Part shown: positions 51,555 to 60,741 of the stretch, one piece after another
How the letters are laid out: the number at the start of each line of letters is the position of its first letter
How positions within the stretch are numbered: position 1 is the first letter of the stretch
NCBI GenBank assembly: GCA_041576815.1
Contig: JBFGKE010000001.1
Location: forward strand, 124,001-188,000
Source of the DNA: SG8-38 sp041576815
GTDB lineage: Bacteria > Myxococcota_A > Polyangia > Polyangiales > Houyiibacteriaceae
Direction of reading: 5' to 3'
Length of the DNA stretch: 64,000 nt
Translations under genes and position numbers: made by a program
The notes under the pieces: generated by a model
The model's input: only the letters and a program-made list of their open reading frames with translations
Database searches by the model: none
What the model was told of the DNA's origin: nothing

Positions 51555-53129
51555 ATGCCTAGCTTCAAGCTCAATGGGAAAGAGATCGTCTTCCAGCCGG
51601 GGGAGACCGTCATGGAGGCGGCTTGGCGCGAGGGAATCGAGATTCCCCACTACTGCTGGCACCCCGGGCTTTCGATCGCGGCCAATTGCCGGATGTGTCT
51701 CGTGCACGTCCAGAGCGGGCGTCAGATGGAGATGCCTCAGCTCGTGCTCGACGACGCTACGGGGGAGTTCGTTCCCGCGACCAAGCCGAAGCTCCAGCCC
51801 GCCTGTCAGCTCGCCGCCGCCGAGGGCATGGAGGTGTCGTCGATCGACGACGAGGCGAAAGAGGCGCAGGCCTCCGTGCAGGAGTTCTTGCTGCTCAACC
51901 ACCCCGTCGACTGTCCGATCTGCGACCAGTCCGGGGAATGCAAGCTTCAAGACTACTATTACGAGCACCAGGCAACCTTGAAGCGCAAGCTCACCGAGCC
52001 GGTGCACAAGCCCAAGGGGGTTCGCTTCGGGCCGACCATCGTCTACGACGGCGAGCGCTGCATCATGTGCACGCGATGCATTCGTTTCTGTAGCGAGGTG
52101 GTGAAGGACGACGTGCTGGACATGCGCGAGCGCGGCAATCGCAACGAGATCTTCGTCGCGCCGGGCCGCGAGCTCGATCACCGCTACACGTTCATGACCG
52201 AGCACGTTTGCCCGGTTGGCGCGCTCACGACCCAAGACTTTCGGTTCAAGGCCAGGGTCTGGTTCCTAAAGTCGGGGAAGGGCGTCTGCACGGGCTGCGC
52301 GACCGGCTGCAACAGCCACGTCGACTACGACCCCCGCTACGGCAAGGTCTACCGGCTTCGCCCCCGGGACAACCCCGATGTCAACGAGTTTTGGATGTGC
52401 GACGACGGCATGATGACGTACACGCGCCACGACACCGACCGCCTCGCGATGCCGACCGAGGGGCGTGGGGACGCGCGCATGCCGATCGGCGAGTCCGAGG
52501 CGCTCGACCTCGCAGCCCAGAAGCTCGGGGGTGTCGACGGCTCCAAGCTAGGGGTGGTGCTGAGCGCGCAGCACACGACCGAGGACAACCTCGCGTTGGC
52601 CAAGCTCGCTGCGTCCCTTGGCGCGAGCCGTCTGTACCTCGCGGCGCTCGGCGGCTGGGAGGGCGACGACATCCTCCGCAGCAGCGACAACAACCCCAAC
52701 CGGGCCGGCGCAACGCAGGCCGCTGGGGGCGTCGAGCTCGCGAGCATCCAGGACCTCCTGGGGGACGTGCAGAGCGGCTCGATCGAGGGCGTGATCGCGC
52801 TGGGCTGGGCCACCGCCGAGCGCCTCGAAGAGCTCGCCCCGCTGGTGTCGCTCGATGCCGTGGTTTCGCTGACCAGCCACGTCGGGGCGCTTCCCGCCGT
52901 CGCGTCGGTGGTGATTCCGGTCGCCGACATCTTCGAGATCGAAGGCAGCTTCATCAACGAAAAAGGAATGAGCCAAGGGTTTCGACCCGTCCTCGATGCG
53001 CCTGCAGGCGTCGATCCCTGCTGGCAGGCGATCGCGGCGCTTGCAAATCGGCTCGGCCACGACCTCGGCTTCAAAGACCTCGCCTCGCTCCGTGCGGGTA
53101 TGACGGACGCGGTGGAGGCGGCGCAGTGA
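51555..53129 (+). CDS. nuoG: NADH-quinone oxidoreductase subunit G (short form)
   Basis: NuoG carries a 2Fe-2S and two 4Fe-4S clusters of the NADH module. Ligands are visible in HYCWHPGLSIAANCRMCLVH, HPVDCPICDQSGECKLQDYY, CIMCTRCIRFC, and CTGCATGCNSHV. The remaining molybdopterin-like region is short: 525 residues in total, against about 780-900 in E. coli or Thermus. ATG 51555 (MPSFKLNGKE) is chosen by family similarity; a GTG at 51546 is in frame. A late segment still resembles molybdopterin oxidoreductases (FEIEGSFINEKGMSQGFRPV). Confidence 0.93.
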   Translation: MPSFKLNGKEIVFQPGETVMEAAWREGIEIPHYCWHPGLSIAANCRMCLVHVQSGRQMEMPQLVLDDATGEFVPATKPKLQPACQLAAAEGMEVSSIDDEAKEAQASVQEFLLLNHPVDCPICDQSGECKLQDYYYEHQATLKRKLTEPVHKPKGVRFGPTIVYDGERCIMCTRCIRFCSEVVKDDVLDMRERGNRNEIFVAPGRELDHRYTFMTEHVCPVGALTTQDFRFKARVWFLKSGKGVCTGCATGCNSHVDYDPRYGKVYRLRPRDNPDVNEFWMCDDGMMTYTRHDTDRLAMPTEGRGDARMPIGESEALDLAAQKLGGVDGSKLGVVLSAQHTTEDNLALAKLAASLGASRLYLAALGGWEGDDILRSSDNNPNRAGATQAAGGVELASIQDLLGDVQSGSIEGVIALGWATAERLEELAPLVSLDAVVSLTSHVGALPAVASVVIPVADIFEIEGSFINEKGMSQGFRPVLDAPAGVDPCWQAIAALANRLGHDLGFKDLASLRAGMTDAVEAAQ

Positions 53130-54541
53130 CCACCACCTTTCTCGTCGTCTCTGCCTTGGTGAAGGTTGCGGTCGTCCTGCTCATCACGGTCGGCGCATTT
53201 GCGCCCGTCCTGATCTGGGCGGAGCGACGCCAAAGCGCGATGATTCAGGACAGGCTCGGACCGAGCCGCGCGGCGATCGTGCTGCCCGACGGGGCGGTGA
53301 CGGTCATCGACCGCGCGCGCGCGCCCCTCAAGGGTTTGGCCGCGATGACGGGCGTCGTTGCGCTGCTCACGCTGCTGGTTCTGTCCTACATCGCCATTCG
53401 AGGCAGCAATCCGCTTCCGATCGCCACGTCCGTGCTGGCAAAGACCCTCGCCGGGACGGGCATTGCATTCGTGCTCTTGCGAATTGGCTACGGTGTGCAC
53501 ACGACGATCGTTCGAAACGGCGGGCGCATCATGCTCATCGGGCTCCTTCACCCGCTCGCCGACGCGATCAAGTTCATCTTCAAAGAGGATTTCGTCCCGC
53601 CCAAGTCTGACAAGCTCCTCTTCTCCGCCGGTCCGATCATCGCGCTGATCCCCGCCATCGCCGCGTTTGCGGTGATTCCCTTCGCGAGCACGTTGCACTG
53701 GGACCACCTCGACCAAGTGTTGCCGAGAACGGGTGCCATCGCCGGGCCCGCCATCCCGATGCAGATCGCCAGCATCAACGTCGGGATCCTCTTCATCTTC
53801 GCCATCGCGAGCACGGGGATCATCGGCGCTGCGGTTTCCGGCTACGCCTCGGACAACAAGTACTCGCTGCTCGGCGGCATTCGCGCAGCAAGCCAAATGG
53901 TGAGCTACGAGGTCGTGCTCGGCCTCACCCTCGTGCCGGCCTTCATGGTCTACGCCTCGCTTCGACTGGAGGACATGGCGCTCTGGCAGCACGAGCACTT
54001 CTGGGGAATCTTCATCCCCCCTCTGACCCTCGCGGCGATCAACTTCTTCGTGGCTGCCATCGCCGAGACCAAGCGCGTGCCGTTCGATTTGCCCGAGGGG
54101 GAAAGCGAGCTCGTGGGGGGCTACCTCACGGAGTACTCGGGCATGAAGTTCGGCATGTTTTTCATGGGTGAATTCGTCGAGGTGGTGTCTTTGGCCGCCA
54201 TCGCCTCGGTGCTCTTTTTCGGTGGTTGGGACGTGCCCTATCTCTATCGAGACGGGTTCGAATTCACGTTTCCTTTCGTCGCGGGCAGCTTCAGCGTGCC
54301 GCTGGTCCACTGGCTGGTCGTCGCCATCCAGTTCTTTTTCTTTCTTTTCAAGATCATCGTGCTGATCTGGCTGCAGCTCATGATCCGCTGGTCGCTTCCA
54401 CGGTTCCGCTACGACCAGCTGATGTCGCTCTGCTGGAAGGGACTCTTGCCCGTTTCCTTGCTCAACATCTTCGTCGTGGGCGCGTTCATCCTGTCCGGTT
54501 GGCTCGACCAGTGGGTGGCGTTCTTCGAGCGGATCTTCTGA
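53126..54541 (+). CDS. nuoH: NADH-quinone oxidoreductase subunit H
   Basis: NuoH is the membrane subunit that joins the quinone site to the proton channels. The product has 471 residues, longer than the E. coli form of about 325, with membrane helices throughout. Family signatures are QDRLGPSRAAI, PLADAIKFIFKEDFVPPKSD, VSGYASDNKYSLLGGIRAAS and AETKRVPFDLPEGESELVGG. The extra length lies in a loop between the early helices (FASTLHWDHLDQVLPRTGA region) and in a longer C-terminal end. GTG 53126 overlaps the nuoG stop by 4 bases. Confidence 0.95.
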   Translation: MTTTFLVVSALVKVAVVLLITVGAFAPVLIWAERRQSAMIQDRLGPSRAAIVLPDGAVTVIDRARAPLKGLAAMTGVVALLTLLVLSYIAIRGSNPLPIATSVLAKTLAGTGIAFVLLRIGYGVHTTIVRNGGRIMLIGLLHPLADAIKFIFKEDFVPPKSDKLLFSAGPIIALIPAIAAFAVIPFASTLHWDHLDQVLPRTGAIAGPAIPMQIASINVGILFIFAIASTGIIGAAVSGYASDNKYSLLGGIRAASQMVSYEVVLGLTLVPAFMVYASLRLEDMALWQHEHFWGIFIPPLTLAAINFFVAAIAETKRVPFDLPEGESELVGGYLTEYSGMKFGMFFMGEFVEVVSLAAIASVLFFGGWDVPYLYRDGFEFTFPFVAGSFSVPLVHWLVVAIQFFFFLFKIIVLIWLQLMIRWSLPRFRYDQLMSLCWKGLLPVSLLNIFVVGAFILSGWLDQWVAFFERIF

Positions 54542-54548
54542 GGTCGCC

Positions 54549-55142
54549 ATGGCAGTCGAAGTCAAAGTCATCAAGAAGCCCGGCCGGACGGTCGCCGAGC
54601 AGCTCTATGTGCCGGAAATCGCGAAGGGCCTGGGCTTCGCCATGGGGCGTTTCTTCAAGAACACGTTCGGCCCGAAGTCGAAGAAAGAAATCGCGACCGT
54701 CCGATACCCCGAAGAGAAGATCGAGTACCCGGAACGGTTCCGTGGCATTCACCGCCTCACCCAGCGGACTGACGGGTCGCCCCGCTGCGTGGCGTGCCTT
54801 TGCTGCAGCACGGCGTGCCCCGCGCAGTGCATCTACATCGAGCCCGCGGAATACGAGCCCGGCGATCCTCGCTTCGGCTACGAGCGGTACCCGTCGGTGT
54901 TCGTGATCGACGAGCTTCGATGCATCTTCTGCGGCTACTGCGTCGAGGCGTGCCCCTGCGACGCGATCCGAATGGACACGGGGATGCACATGCCACCGTC
55001 GACCCGACGCGAGCACTTCCTCTACGACAAAGAGACCCTGCTCTCCATCCCGGGCCGCGACGGCACCTACGAGACGGCCAACATGCGCCACGAGCCGGGC
55101 GACCCGACGCACCCCGGCATCGATCGCGAGCGCGGACACTAG
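54549..55142 (+). CDS. nuoI: NADH-quinone oxidoreductase subunit I
   Basis: NuoI carries two [4Fe-4S] clusters (N6a and N6b) in the peripheral arm. The 197-residue product has CVACLCCSTACPAQCIYIEP and CIFCGYCVEACPCDAIRM, the two CxxCxxCxxxCP-type motifs. The segment between them (YPSVFVIDELR) matches the family. The ATG at 54549 is 7 bases after the nuoH stop. It is the last recognisable complex I gene here; J-N are absent, and an unrelated methyltransferase gene follows after 2 bases. Confidence 0.96.
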   Translation: MAVEVKVIKKPGRTVAEQLYVPEIAKGLGFAMGRFFKNTFGPKSKKEIATVRYPEEKIEYPERFRGIHRLTQRTDGSPRCVACLCCSTACPAQCIYIEPAEYEPGDPRFGYERYPSVFVIDELRCIFCGYCVEACPCDAIRMDTGMHMPPSTRREHFLYDKETLLSIPGRDGTYETANMRHEPGDPTHPGIDRERGH

Positions 55143-55144
55143 GC

Positions 55145-55993
55145 GTGTCCCGGGCGCGCGCCGCGAGCCGAACGGCGATCATGGTCGCTGCGTATCGGGG
55201 GCGAGCGAGCGAGGGGCCCCATCCGATCTGCGCCGACCCCTGGGCGCTCCGCTTGGCTGGGCCCGAGGGAGAGGCGCTGTCGCGTCGTTGGGACGCGCAC
55301 TCTCCATCGATGGAGCTGTGGGTGGCCCTTCGCACCCGATACCTCGATGACTGCGTGACTCGGGCGCTCGATCGGGGCATCGCGCAGGTGGCGATCCTCG
55401 GTGCGGGCCTGGACACGCGGGCCGTGCGCCTCGGCCGCAGCGGGGTGCGGTTTTTCGAAGTCGACCAGCCGGCGAGCCAAGCCGACAAACGTGAGCGAGT
55501 TTCGAAGTTCGAGGGCTATCCCCTCGATGCGGCGACGTTCGTGCCTTGCGATTTCGAGCGGGACGACTTCGTCCAGCGCCTGGCCGACGCGGGCTTCGAC
55601 CGCAGAGCGCCCGCGTGTCTCGTTTGGGAGGGCGTCGTCTACTACCTTGCCGAGGACGCCGCTCGCTCGACCCTCGGGCGCGTGGCCTCGGCGCTCGAGC
55701 CCCGCTCGCTTCTGATATTCGACTATTTGAACAGCCACATGGCCAAGTCGAGCCCCCGGCTCCGCGATGAAGACCGGGCGATGAAAGACATCATCGAGGA
55801 GCTGGGCGAGCCCATGCAGTTCGGGATCGATGATCCGACGCCGCTGATGGCGGAAGCGGGCTACCGGTTTCTTCGGACGGTCTCCTTCGACGAGCTCGCG
55901 CTCCAGTACACCGGCACCTATGCGCGCGACCGCTTCTTTCGCTTTCAATCGATCGCGCTCGCGAGCGCCAGCGCGGAGGCGATGTCGTGGTAG
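55145..55993 (+). CDS. Leucine carboxyl methyltransferase-like SAM-dependent methyltransferase
   Basis: The 282-residue product fits the LCM/TIGR00027-type class I methyltransferase group, which includes enzymes acting on carboxyl groups of small molecules. SAM motif I is VAILGAGLDTRAVRL, followed by VRFFEVDQPASQADKRERVS and the CLVWEGVVYYLAEDA active-site segment. A longer frame exists upstream but is antisense-free overlap with nuoI. GTG 55145 lies 2 bases after the nuoI stop. The next gene overlaps its stop by 7 bases. A link to complex I is not evident; it may simply share the transcript. Confidence 0.85.
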   Translation: MSRARAASRTAIMVAAYRGRASEGPHPICADPWALRLAGPEGEALSRRWDAHSPSMELWVALRTRYLDDCVTRALDRGIAQVAILGAGLDTRAVRLGRSGVRFFEVDQPASQADKRERVSKFEGYPLDAATFVPCDFERDDFVQRLADAGFDRRAPACLVWEGVVYYLAEDAARSTLGRVASALEPRSLLIFDYLNSHMAKSSPRLRDEDRAMKDIIEELGEPMQFGIDDPTPLMAEAGYRFLRTVSFDELALQYTGTYARDRFFRFQSIALASASAEAMSW

Positions 55994-56751
55994 GCCGCGC
56001 GGAGGTCGGCGGACGAACGATGACCTTTCGACGAGTCGAAGGGAGCGGCCCGACCCTGGTTTGCGTACACGGCTCGGCGGACAACCATCACGTCTACGAC
56101 CGCCTCCTCGACGCGCTGGCCGGATGCAACGCCGCCGCGATCGACATGCCCGGACGCGCGGGCACCGACGGGCCGCCGCTCACGACAGCGGCCGAGATGG
56201 AGCAGCTTCTCCGCGGTTTCGTCGAGACGCAGGTGCATGGAGATTACGTCGTCGTGGGCCACTCGCTCGGCGGCGGCGTGGCGCTCGAGCACGCGCTCGG
56301 AACGCCTGGCGAGCGGCTGAAAGGCCTCGTGCTGCTCGCCACCGGGGCTCGCCTTCGCGTGCACCCGATGATCCTCCAGCTGTTCGAGCAGATCGCAGAG
56401 TCAGGCGTGCTTCCCCCGCAGCCGCCGGGCCTTTACGAACCCGGCGTGGATCCCACGATCGTCGAAGAGGCGGCCAGGTATCGAGAGCTCACGCCGATCG
56501 CCACCGGGGGCGCGGACTGGCGCGCGGCCAACGCGTTCGATCGAATGGAAGACCTCGGCGACATCGCGGTCCCGGCGCTGATCGTTGCCGGCACCAAAGA
56601 CGCTCTGACGCCGCCGAGGTACGCCGAGTACCTCCACACGCGCATCGAAAAGAGCGAGCTCCGGGTCCTCGAGGGAGCGGGGCACATGTTCCTGATGGAA
56701 AGAGCGTTCGAAACCGCCGAAGCCATCCGAGGGTTCATGCGGAGCATGTAG
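55987..56751 (+). CDS. Alpha/beta-fold hydrolase
   Basis: The 254-residue product has a complete alpha/beta-hydrolase catalytic set: the oxyanion segment LVCVHGSADN, the nucleophile elbow GHSLGGG, an acid in AGTKDALTPP and a His in GAGHMFLMER. There is no signal peptide or membrane segment. The substrate is open; lactonase, esterase or C-C hydrolase activity are all possible. The GTG start at 55987 overlaps the methyltransferase stop by 7 bases, so the two are translationally coupled and probably serve one pathway. Confidence 0.9.
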   Translation: MVGRAEVGGRTMTFRRVEGSGPTLVCVHGSADNHHVYDRLLDALAGCNAAAIDMPGRAGTDGPPLTTAAEMEQLLRGFVETQVHGDYVVVGHSLGGGVALEHALGTPGERLKGLVLLATGARLRVHPMILQLFEQIAESGVLPPQPPGLYEPGVDPTIVEEAARYRELTPIATGGADWRAANAFDRMEDLGDIAVPALIVAGTKDALTPPRYAEYLHTRIEKSELRVLEGAGHMFLMERAFETAEAIRGFMRSM

Positions 56752-56778
56752 ACCTGTACGGCCACTTGGCACTCGCGA

Positions 56779-56803
56779 GGTGCCTGACCCCTTTTCCAGC
56801 ACC
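56779..56803. repeat. REP-like element upstream of recQ
   Basis: GGTGCCTGACCCCTTTTCC followed by AGCACC; the ends GGTGC and GCACC pair. The GTGCCTGACCCCTTTT phrase is one I recall from REP sequences near tyrosine transposases in other bacteria. It differs in sequence from the two other palindromes here. Only one copy is seen in this window, so the assignment is tentative. Confidence 0.4.
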
Positions 56804-56876
56804 ACAACAACGTTGGTGTGGAATGTCCGATACCCATGGCATGCAGCCAGCGGTCGCTGTAGGGTGGCTTTCGTTC

Positions 56877-58769
56877 ATGGGGGATGTGGATTCGGTCTTG
56901 GGGGAGAGGTTTGGGCTCTCCTCCTTTTATCCATGGCAGCGCGAAGCGATCGACGAGCTGCTCGAGGGCAAGCGTAAGGTCCTGGTGATCGCGCCCACCG
57001 GGGGCGGCAAGTCGCTCTGCTATCAGCTGCCGGCGGCGGTTCTGGAGGGCACGTCCATCGTCATCTCGCCGCTCATCGCGCTGATGGAAGATCAGGTGCG
57101 CGCGTTGTCCCAGCGTGGCATGGCCGCCACCTATCTCGCATCCACCCTCGAGCCCGCCGAGCTTCGCCGCCGCGAGCAGGAGATCGCGCGCGGCCGCTAT
57201 GAGCTCGTGTACGTGGCGCCCGAGCGCCTCGAGTCCCCGCGGCTGGTCCACCTGCTCGAGGGCCTTCGGCCGCCGCTCGTGGCGGTCGACGAGGCGCACT
57301 GCATCTCGCAGTGGGGGCACGATTTCCGGCCCTCTTACCTGCGCCTCGGCGAGGTGCTCGCAAGGCTTCAACCGTCTCGGCTGATCGCGTGCACCGCCAC
57401 CGCCACGCCGATCGTCCGCGAAGAGATTCAGGCGCGGCTCGGCCTACCGTCAGACGAGACCGGGGTGATCCTTCGCGGCTTCTCGCGGCCTAATTTGCAC
57501 CTGGCGGCGATTGAGACGGACAGCACGAGCGGCCGCCGTAGGCGCATGCTCGATGCGCTCCGGGGCGCGCTCGGCGATCCGGCAAAACCCAACGGGGGCG
57601 CGATCGTCTATGCGGCGACGCGGCGCAACACGGAAAAGGTCGCCGAGGTCGTGGCGGCGCACGGCTGGCGGGTCGCGGCCTACCACGCGGGCCTGTCCGC
57701 AGCCGTGCGCGAGGACGTCAACCGGCGGTTTGCAGCGCGTGCGCTGGATGTCGTGGTGGCTACCAACGCGTTTGGAATGGGGATCGACCGTCCGGACATA
57801 CGTACGGTCGTGCACGTTCAGGCGCCGGGATCGGTCGAGGCCTACTATCAAGAGGTTGGACGCGCCGGGCGCGACGGGCAGCCCGCGCATGGTCTCCTGC
57901 TGACGAGCTCGGGCGATCTGGGGCTCCGGCGTCGTTTGATCGGCCTGAGTGGCGAGCGCGATGCAAACGCGGCGTCCGATTCGGACCACGCCCAACAGCA
58001 GTGGCGCCTGTTCCTCGACCTCATGCGCTACGTCGAAGCGGGAAGCTGCCGCCACGATTTCATCTTGCGCTATTTCGGCGACGAACAGGAAACGCTGGGC
58101 GGGTGCGGCCACTGCGACGTTTGCGAGCGGCTCGAGCGCGGAGACGAGGGCCGGGGCGGCACCTCGGAAGGGGACGCGCTGGTCGTGCGTAAAGCGCTCG
58201 CCGGGGTCGCGCGCAATCGAGGTCGGGCGGGCCTCACCGCGGTCGCCGACATGCTGCACGGTGCCGACAACGATCGCCTTCGCCGGCTCGGGCTCGACTC
58301 GCTCACGACACACGGGCTGCTGCACGACCGGCCCAAAGCGTGGGTGCTCGTGCTCCTCAGACGCCTGATCACCGCCGGCCTCGTCGACTTGAGCACCAGC
58401 GAGTTTCCCGTTCCCCATTTGACCACCGACGGCGTGGCGACGATGAAGGGCGAGGCGCCAGTCCGGGTGTTGCTGCCGAGCCCAGACGCGGGCCGCACAC
58501 GGTCGAGTCGGCCGCCTCGAGTGTCGCCCGACCTACCCACCGACGTCGACGCAACGCTCTTCGAGCGCCTTCGTGCGGCGCGCCTCGACATTGCTCGGGC
58601 CAAGGGAGTGCCCGCCTACGTGATCTGCCACGATCGTACGCTCCTCGAAATCGCAGCCTTCAAACCCACGTCCGTCGAGGCCCTTGCCGAGATCCACGGG
58701 ATGGGCCCGGCGCGAATCGCGAGCTACGCGGAGCCGTTCCTCGACGCGGTGAACGCCCACGCGCCGTAG
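56877..58769 (+). CDS. recQ: ATP-dependent DNA helicase RecQ
   Basis: RecQ unwinds DNA 3'-5' in recombination and repair. The 630-residue product has the SF2 motifs FYPWQREAI (Q motif), APTGGGKSLCYQLPA (Walker A), VDEAHCISQWGHDFRP (DEAH), ACTATATP, and NAFGMGIDRPDIRTVVH, followed by YYQEVGRAGRDGQPA. The zinc-binding domain (RYFGDEQETLGGCGHCDVCE) follows, then a winged helix and a C-terminal HRDC domain (FKPTSVEALAEIHGMGPARI). ATG 56877 is preferred; in-frame ATGs at 56841 and 56823 and a longer upstream frame exist. Its 3' end overlaps the convergent Memo gene by 46 bases. Confidence 0.95.
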   Translation: MGDVDSVLGERFGLSSFYPWQREAIDELLEGKRKVLVIAPTGGGKSLCYQLPAAVLEGTSIVISPLIALMEDQVRALSQRGMAATYLASTLEPAELRRREQEIARGRYELVYVAPERLESPRLVHLLEGLRPPLVAVDEAHCISQWGHDFRPSYLRLGEVLARLQPSRLIACTATATPIVREEIQARLGLPSDETGVILRGFSRPNLHLAAIETDSTSGRRRRMLDALRGALGDPAKPNGGAIVYAATRRNTEKVAEVVAAHGWRVAAYHAGLSAAVREDVNRRFAARALDVVVATNAFGMGIDRPDIRTVVHVQAPGSVEAYYQEVGRAGRDGQPAHGLLLTSSGDLGLRRRLIGLSGERDANAASDSDHAQQQWRLFLDLMRYVEAGSCRHDFILRYFGDEQETLGGCGHCDVCERLERGDEGRGGTSEGDALVVRKALAGVARNRGRAGLTAVADMLHGADNDRLRRLGLDSLTTHGLLHDRPKAWVLVLLRRLITAGLVDLSTSEFPVPHLTTDGVATMKGEAPVRVLLPSPDAGRTRSSRPPRVSPDLPTDVDATLFERLRAARLDIARAKGVPAYVICHDRTLLEIAAFKPTSVEALAEIHGMGPARIASYAEPFLDAVNAHAP

Positions 58770-59527
58770 CCGACCACCTCGCGCCGGCTGCCCGCGGTGT
58801 CTCCCGAGCTCCGCAGGTCGAGGGTCTGCGCACGAAGCGAGTGCGCCTTTGCGCTCTGCAGCAGCCCTTGCACCGCGATGCGCCCACACGCGTCCTCTTG
58901 CCCGATCGAGTCCGGGCTCAGCGTTTCGATCGCCTTTGCAGTGGCGGTGTCCATTCGCTTCGCCGTCCTGTAGTCACGATAGTGGCTGAGATCGGAGCTC
59001 ACCACGATCAACGTTTCGTCCCCGCCCCACAGCGCGTCGAGCGCTTCGGCGACGTCCGCGGGCGACGCACGGCCTACCGCGATGGGCAGGACCTCGAACG
59101 AACCGAGCACGTGCTGCAAGAACGGAAGCTGTACCTCGAGTGAATGTTCCCACTGATGTGCGTCGTCGCGGACCGTCGCAACGGAGCCCGCGAGCAGCGT
59201 GCGCCGCGCCTCCTCGTCGACGCGGACCGATCCAAGCGGAGTTTCGAACGCGTCGTGACTCGGCACCGCCAGCCCCGAAAATGGAACGTGATGGGTCGGC
59301 CCGACCAAGACGATCCGGCGTACTGCATCGCGTGACGCTTCCAGTCGCGCAAATGCATGTGCGGCGACCGGCCCCGAGTACACATAACCGGCATGCGGAA
59401 CGATCAGCGCCTTGGGAGGCGGTGACTCCGGCCAACGTGCTTCACGGGCCTCTGCGAGGTGTCGTTCCACCGTATCGCGCAGGACTTGCGCGTCCGCTGG
59501 GTAAAAAGCCCCAGCCACTGCCGGCAT
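58724..59527 (-). CDS. AmmeMemoRadiSam system protein B (Memo-like)
   Basis: Memo-like proteins are related to nonheme iron/copper dioxygenase folds. The family start MPAVAGAFYPADAQ, the motifs VPHAGYVYSGP and VGPTHHVPFSG, SSDLSHYRDYRTAK, and the late ACGRIAVQGLL (with the conserved Cys) are all present in the 267-residue product. An upstream extension to 59575 is in frame but not supported by family. The radical SAM partner is divergent, 100 bases away. The third usual partner (AMMECR1-like) is not in the window. Confidence 0.9.
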   Translation of the reverse strand: MPAVAGAFYPADAQVLRDTVERHLAEAREARWPESPPPKALIVPHAGYVYSGPVAAHAFARLEASRDAVRRIVLVGPTHHVPFSGLAVPSHDAFETPLGSVRVDEEARRTLLAGSVATVRDDAHQWEHSLEVQLPFLQHVLGSFEVLPIAVGRASPADVAEALDALWGGDETLIVVSSDLSHYRDYRTAKRMDTATAKAIETLSPDSIGQEDACGRIAVQGLLQSAKAHSLRAQTLDLRSSGDTAGSRREVVGYGAWAFTASRNGSA

Positions 59528-59627
59528 GCGAACACTCACCAGATGGGAGTCTGCCGCTGCAACGAGAATTGTCAAAGCTGCTCGGCGAGGGTTGTCACGG
59601 GTCCTTTACGTGCGCATCGTATGTTCG

Positions 59628-60728
59628 ATGGGCGATGCAGCACCGACGACCGTACCCACCAGCTACTGGAGCCGTCTCGAGGACGGACGGGTTGTATGCG
59701 AGCTCTGTCCGAGAGCGTGCAAGCTCGCGGAGGGGCAGCGAGGGCTGTGCTTCGTCCGCGCCAACGAAAAGGGCGCCGTCGTGCTCACAACCTACGGCCG
59801 CTCGAGTGGGTTTTGCGTCGACCCAATCGAGAAGAAGCCGCTGAACCATTTTCTTCCAGGCACACCAGTGTTTTCCTTTGGCACCGCCGGCTGCAATCTC
59901 ACCTGCAAATTCTGCCAAAACTGGGACATCTCGAAATCCCGCGAGACCGACACCCTGGCCCATGCCGCGAGTCCCGACGAGATCGCGAGCTCCGCGGCGC
60001 GCCTAGGCTGCAGGAGCGTGGCCTTCACCTACAACGACCCCGTGATCTTTCTCGAGTACGCTCGCGACGCGGCGGAGGCCTGTCATGCGCGCGGGATCCG
60101 GACGGTCGCGGTGACCGCGGGCTACGTGAACCCCGCTCCTCGCGCGGAGCTCTTCTCGTTCATCGACGCCGCCAACGTCGATCTCAAGGGCTTCGATGAA
60201 GACTTTTATCGACGGGTCGCTGGAGGACGCCTCGCCCCCGTGCTCGATACGCTTCGATTCCTCCGGCGGGAAACCGACGTCTGGTTCGAGATCACGAATC
60301 TCGTGATTCCCGGGCACAACGACGCCGACGACACGATTCAACGGATGGCGGATTGGATCCTGGAAGAGCTCGGCCCCGACGTGCCCCTTCACTTCTCGGC
60401 GTTCCACCCGAGCTACAGGATGCGGGATGTGCCGCCGACTCCGAGGGCAACCCTTCGACGCGCCCGCGACCTCGCGCGCCGAGCCGGCCTGCATCACGTC
60501 TACACCGGCAACGTGCACGACCGCGAAGGCGATACCACTTATTGCGCTGGGTGCGGCGCGGTGCTGATCGAGCGCGACTGGTACGAGCTCTTGTCGTGGA
60601 ATCTCAGGGGCGGCACCTGCGCGTCATGCGGCACGCCGTGCGCCGGGGTCTTCGAGGCCGATCCCGGGACCTGGGGATCGCGCCGACTCTCCGTGACGGT
60701 GGGCCAAAGCGGCATCTCCCTCTCGTAG
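59628..60728 (+). CDS. AmmeMemoRadiSam system radical SAM enzyme
   Basis: The 366-residue product resembles the PflA-related radical SAM proteins of the AmmeMemoRadiSam system. It has the N-terminal CELCPRACKLAEGQRGLCFV (extra Cys cluster) and the radical SAM cluster CNLTCKFCQNW (CxxxCxxC). It also has FTYNDPVIFLEYA and VTAGYVNPAPRAEL. A further Cys set near the C-terminus (YCAGCGAVLIERDWY; GTCASCGTPCAGV) may bind zinc or another cluster. ATG 59628 is chosen; the upstream frame (to 59526) overlaps the divergent Memo gene. The biochemical reaction remains undefined in the family. Confidence 0.92.
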   Translation: MGDAAPTTVPTSYWSRLEDGRVVCELCPRACKLAEGQRGLCFVRANEKGAVVLTTYGRSSGFCVDPIEKKPLNHFLPGTPVFSFGTAGCNLTCKFCQNWDISKSRETDTLAHAASPDEIASSAARLGCRSVAFTYNDPVIFLEYARDAAEACHARGIRTVAVTAGYVNPAPRAELFSFIDAANVDLKGFDEDFYRRVAGGRLAPVLDTLRFLRRETDVWFEITNLVIPGHNDADDTIQRMADWILEELGPDVPLHFSAFHPSYRMRDVPPTPRATLRRARDLARRAGLHHVYTGNVHDREGDTTYCAGCGAVLIERDWYELLSWNLRGGTCASCGTPCAGVFEADPGTWGSRRLSVTVGQSGISLS

Positions 60729-60741
60729 AGGAAGAGCCCGA

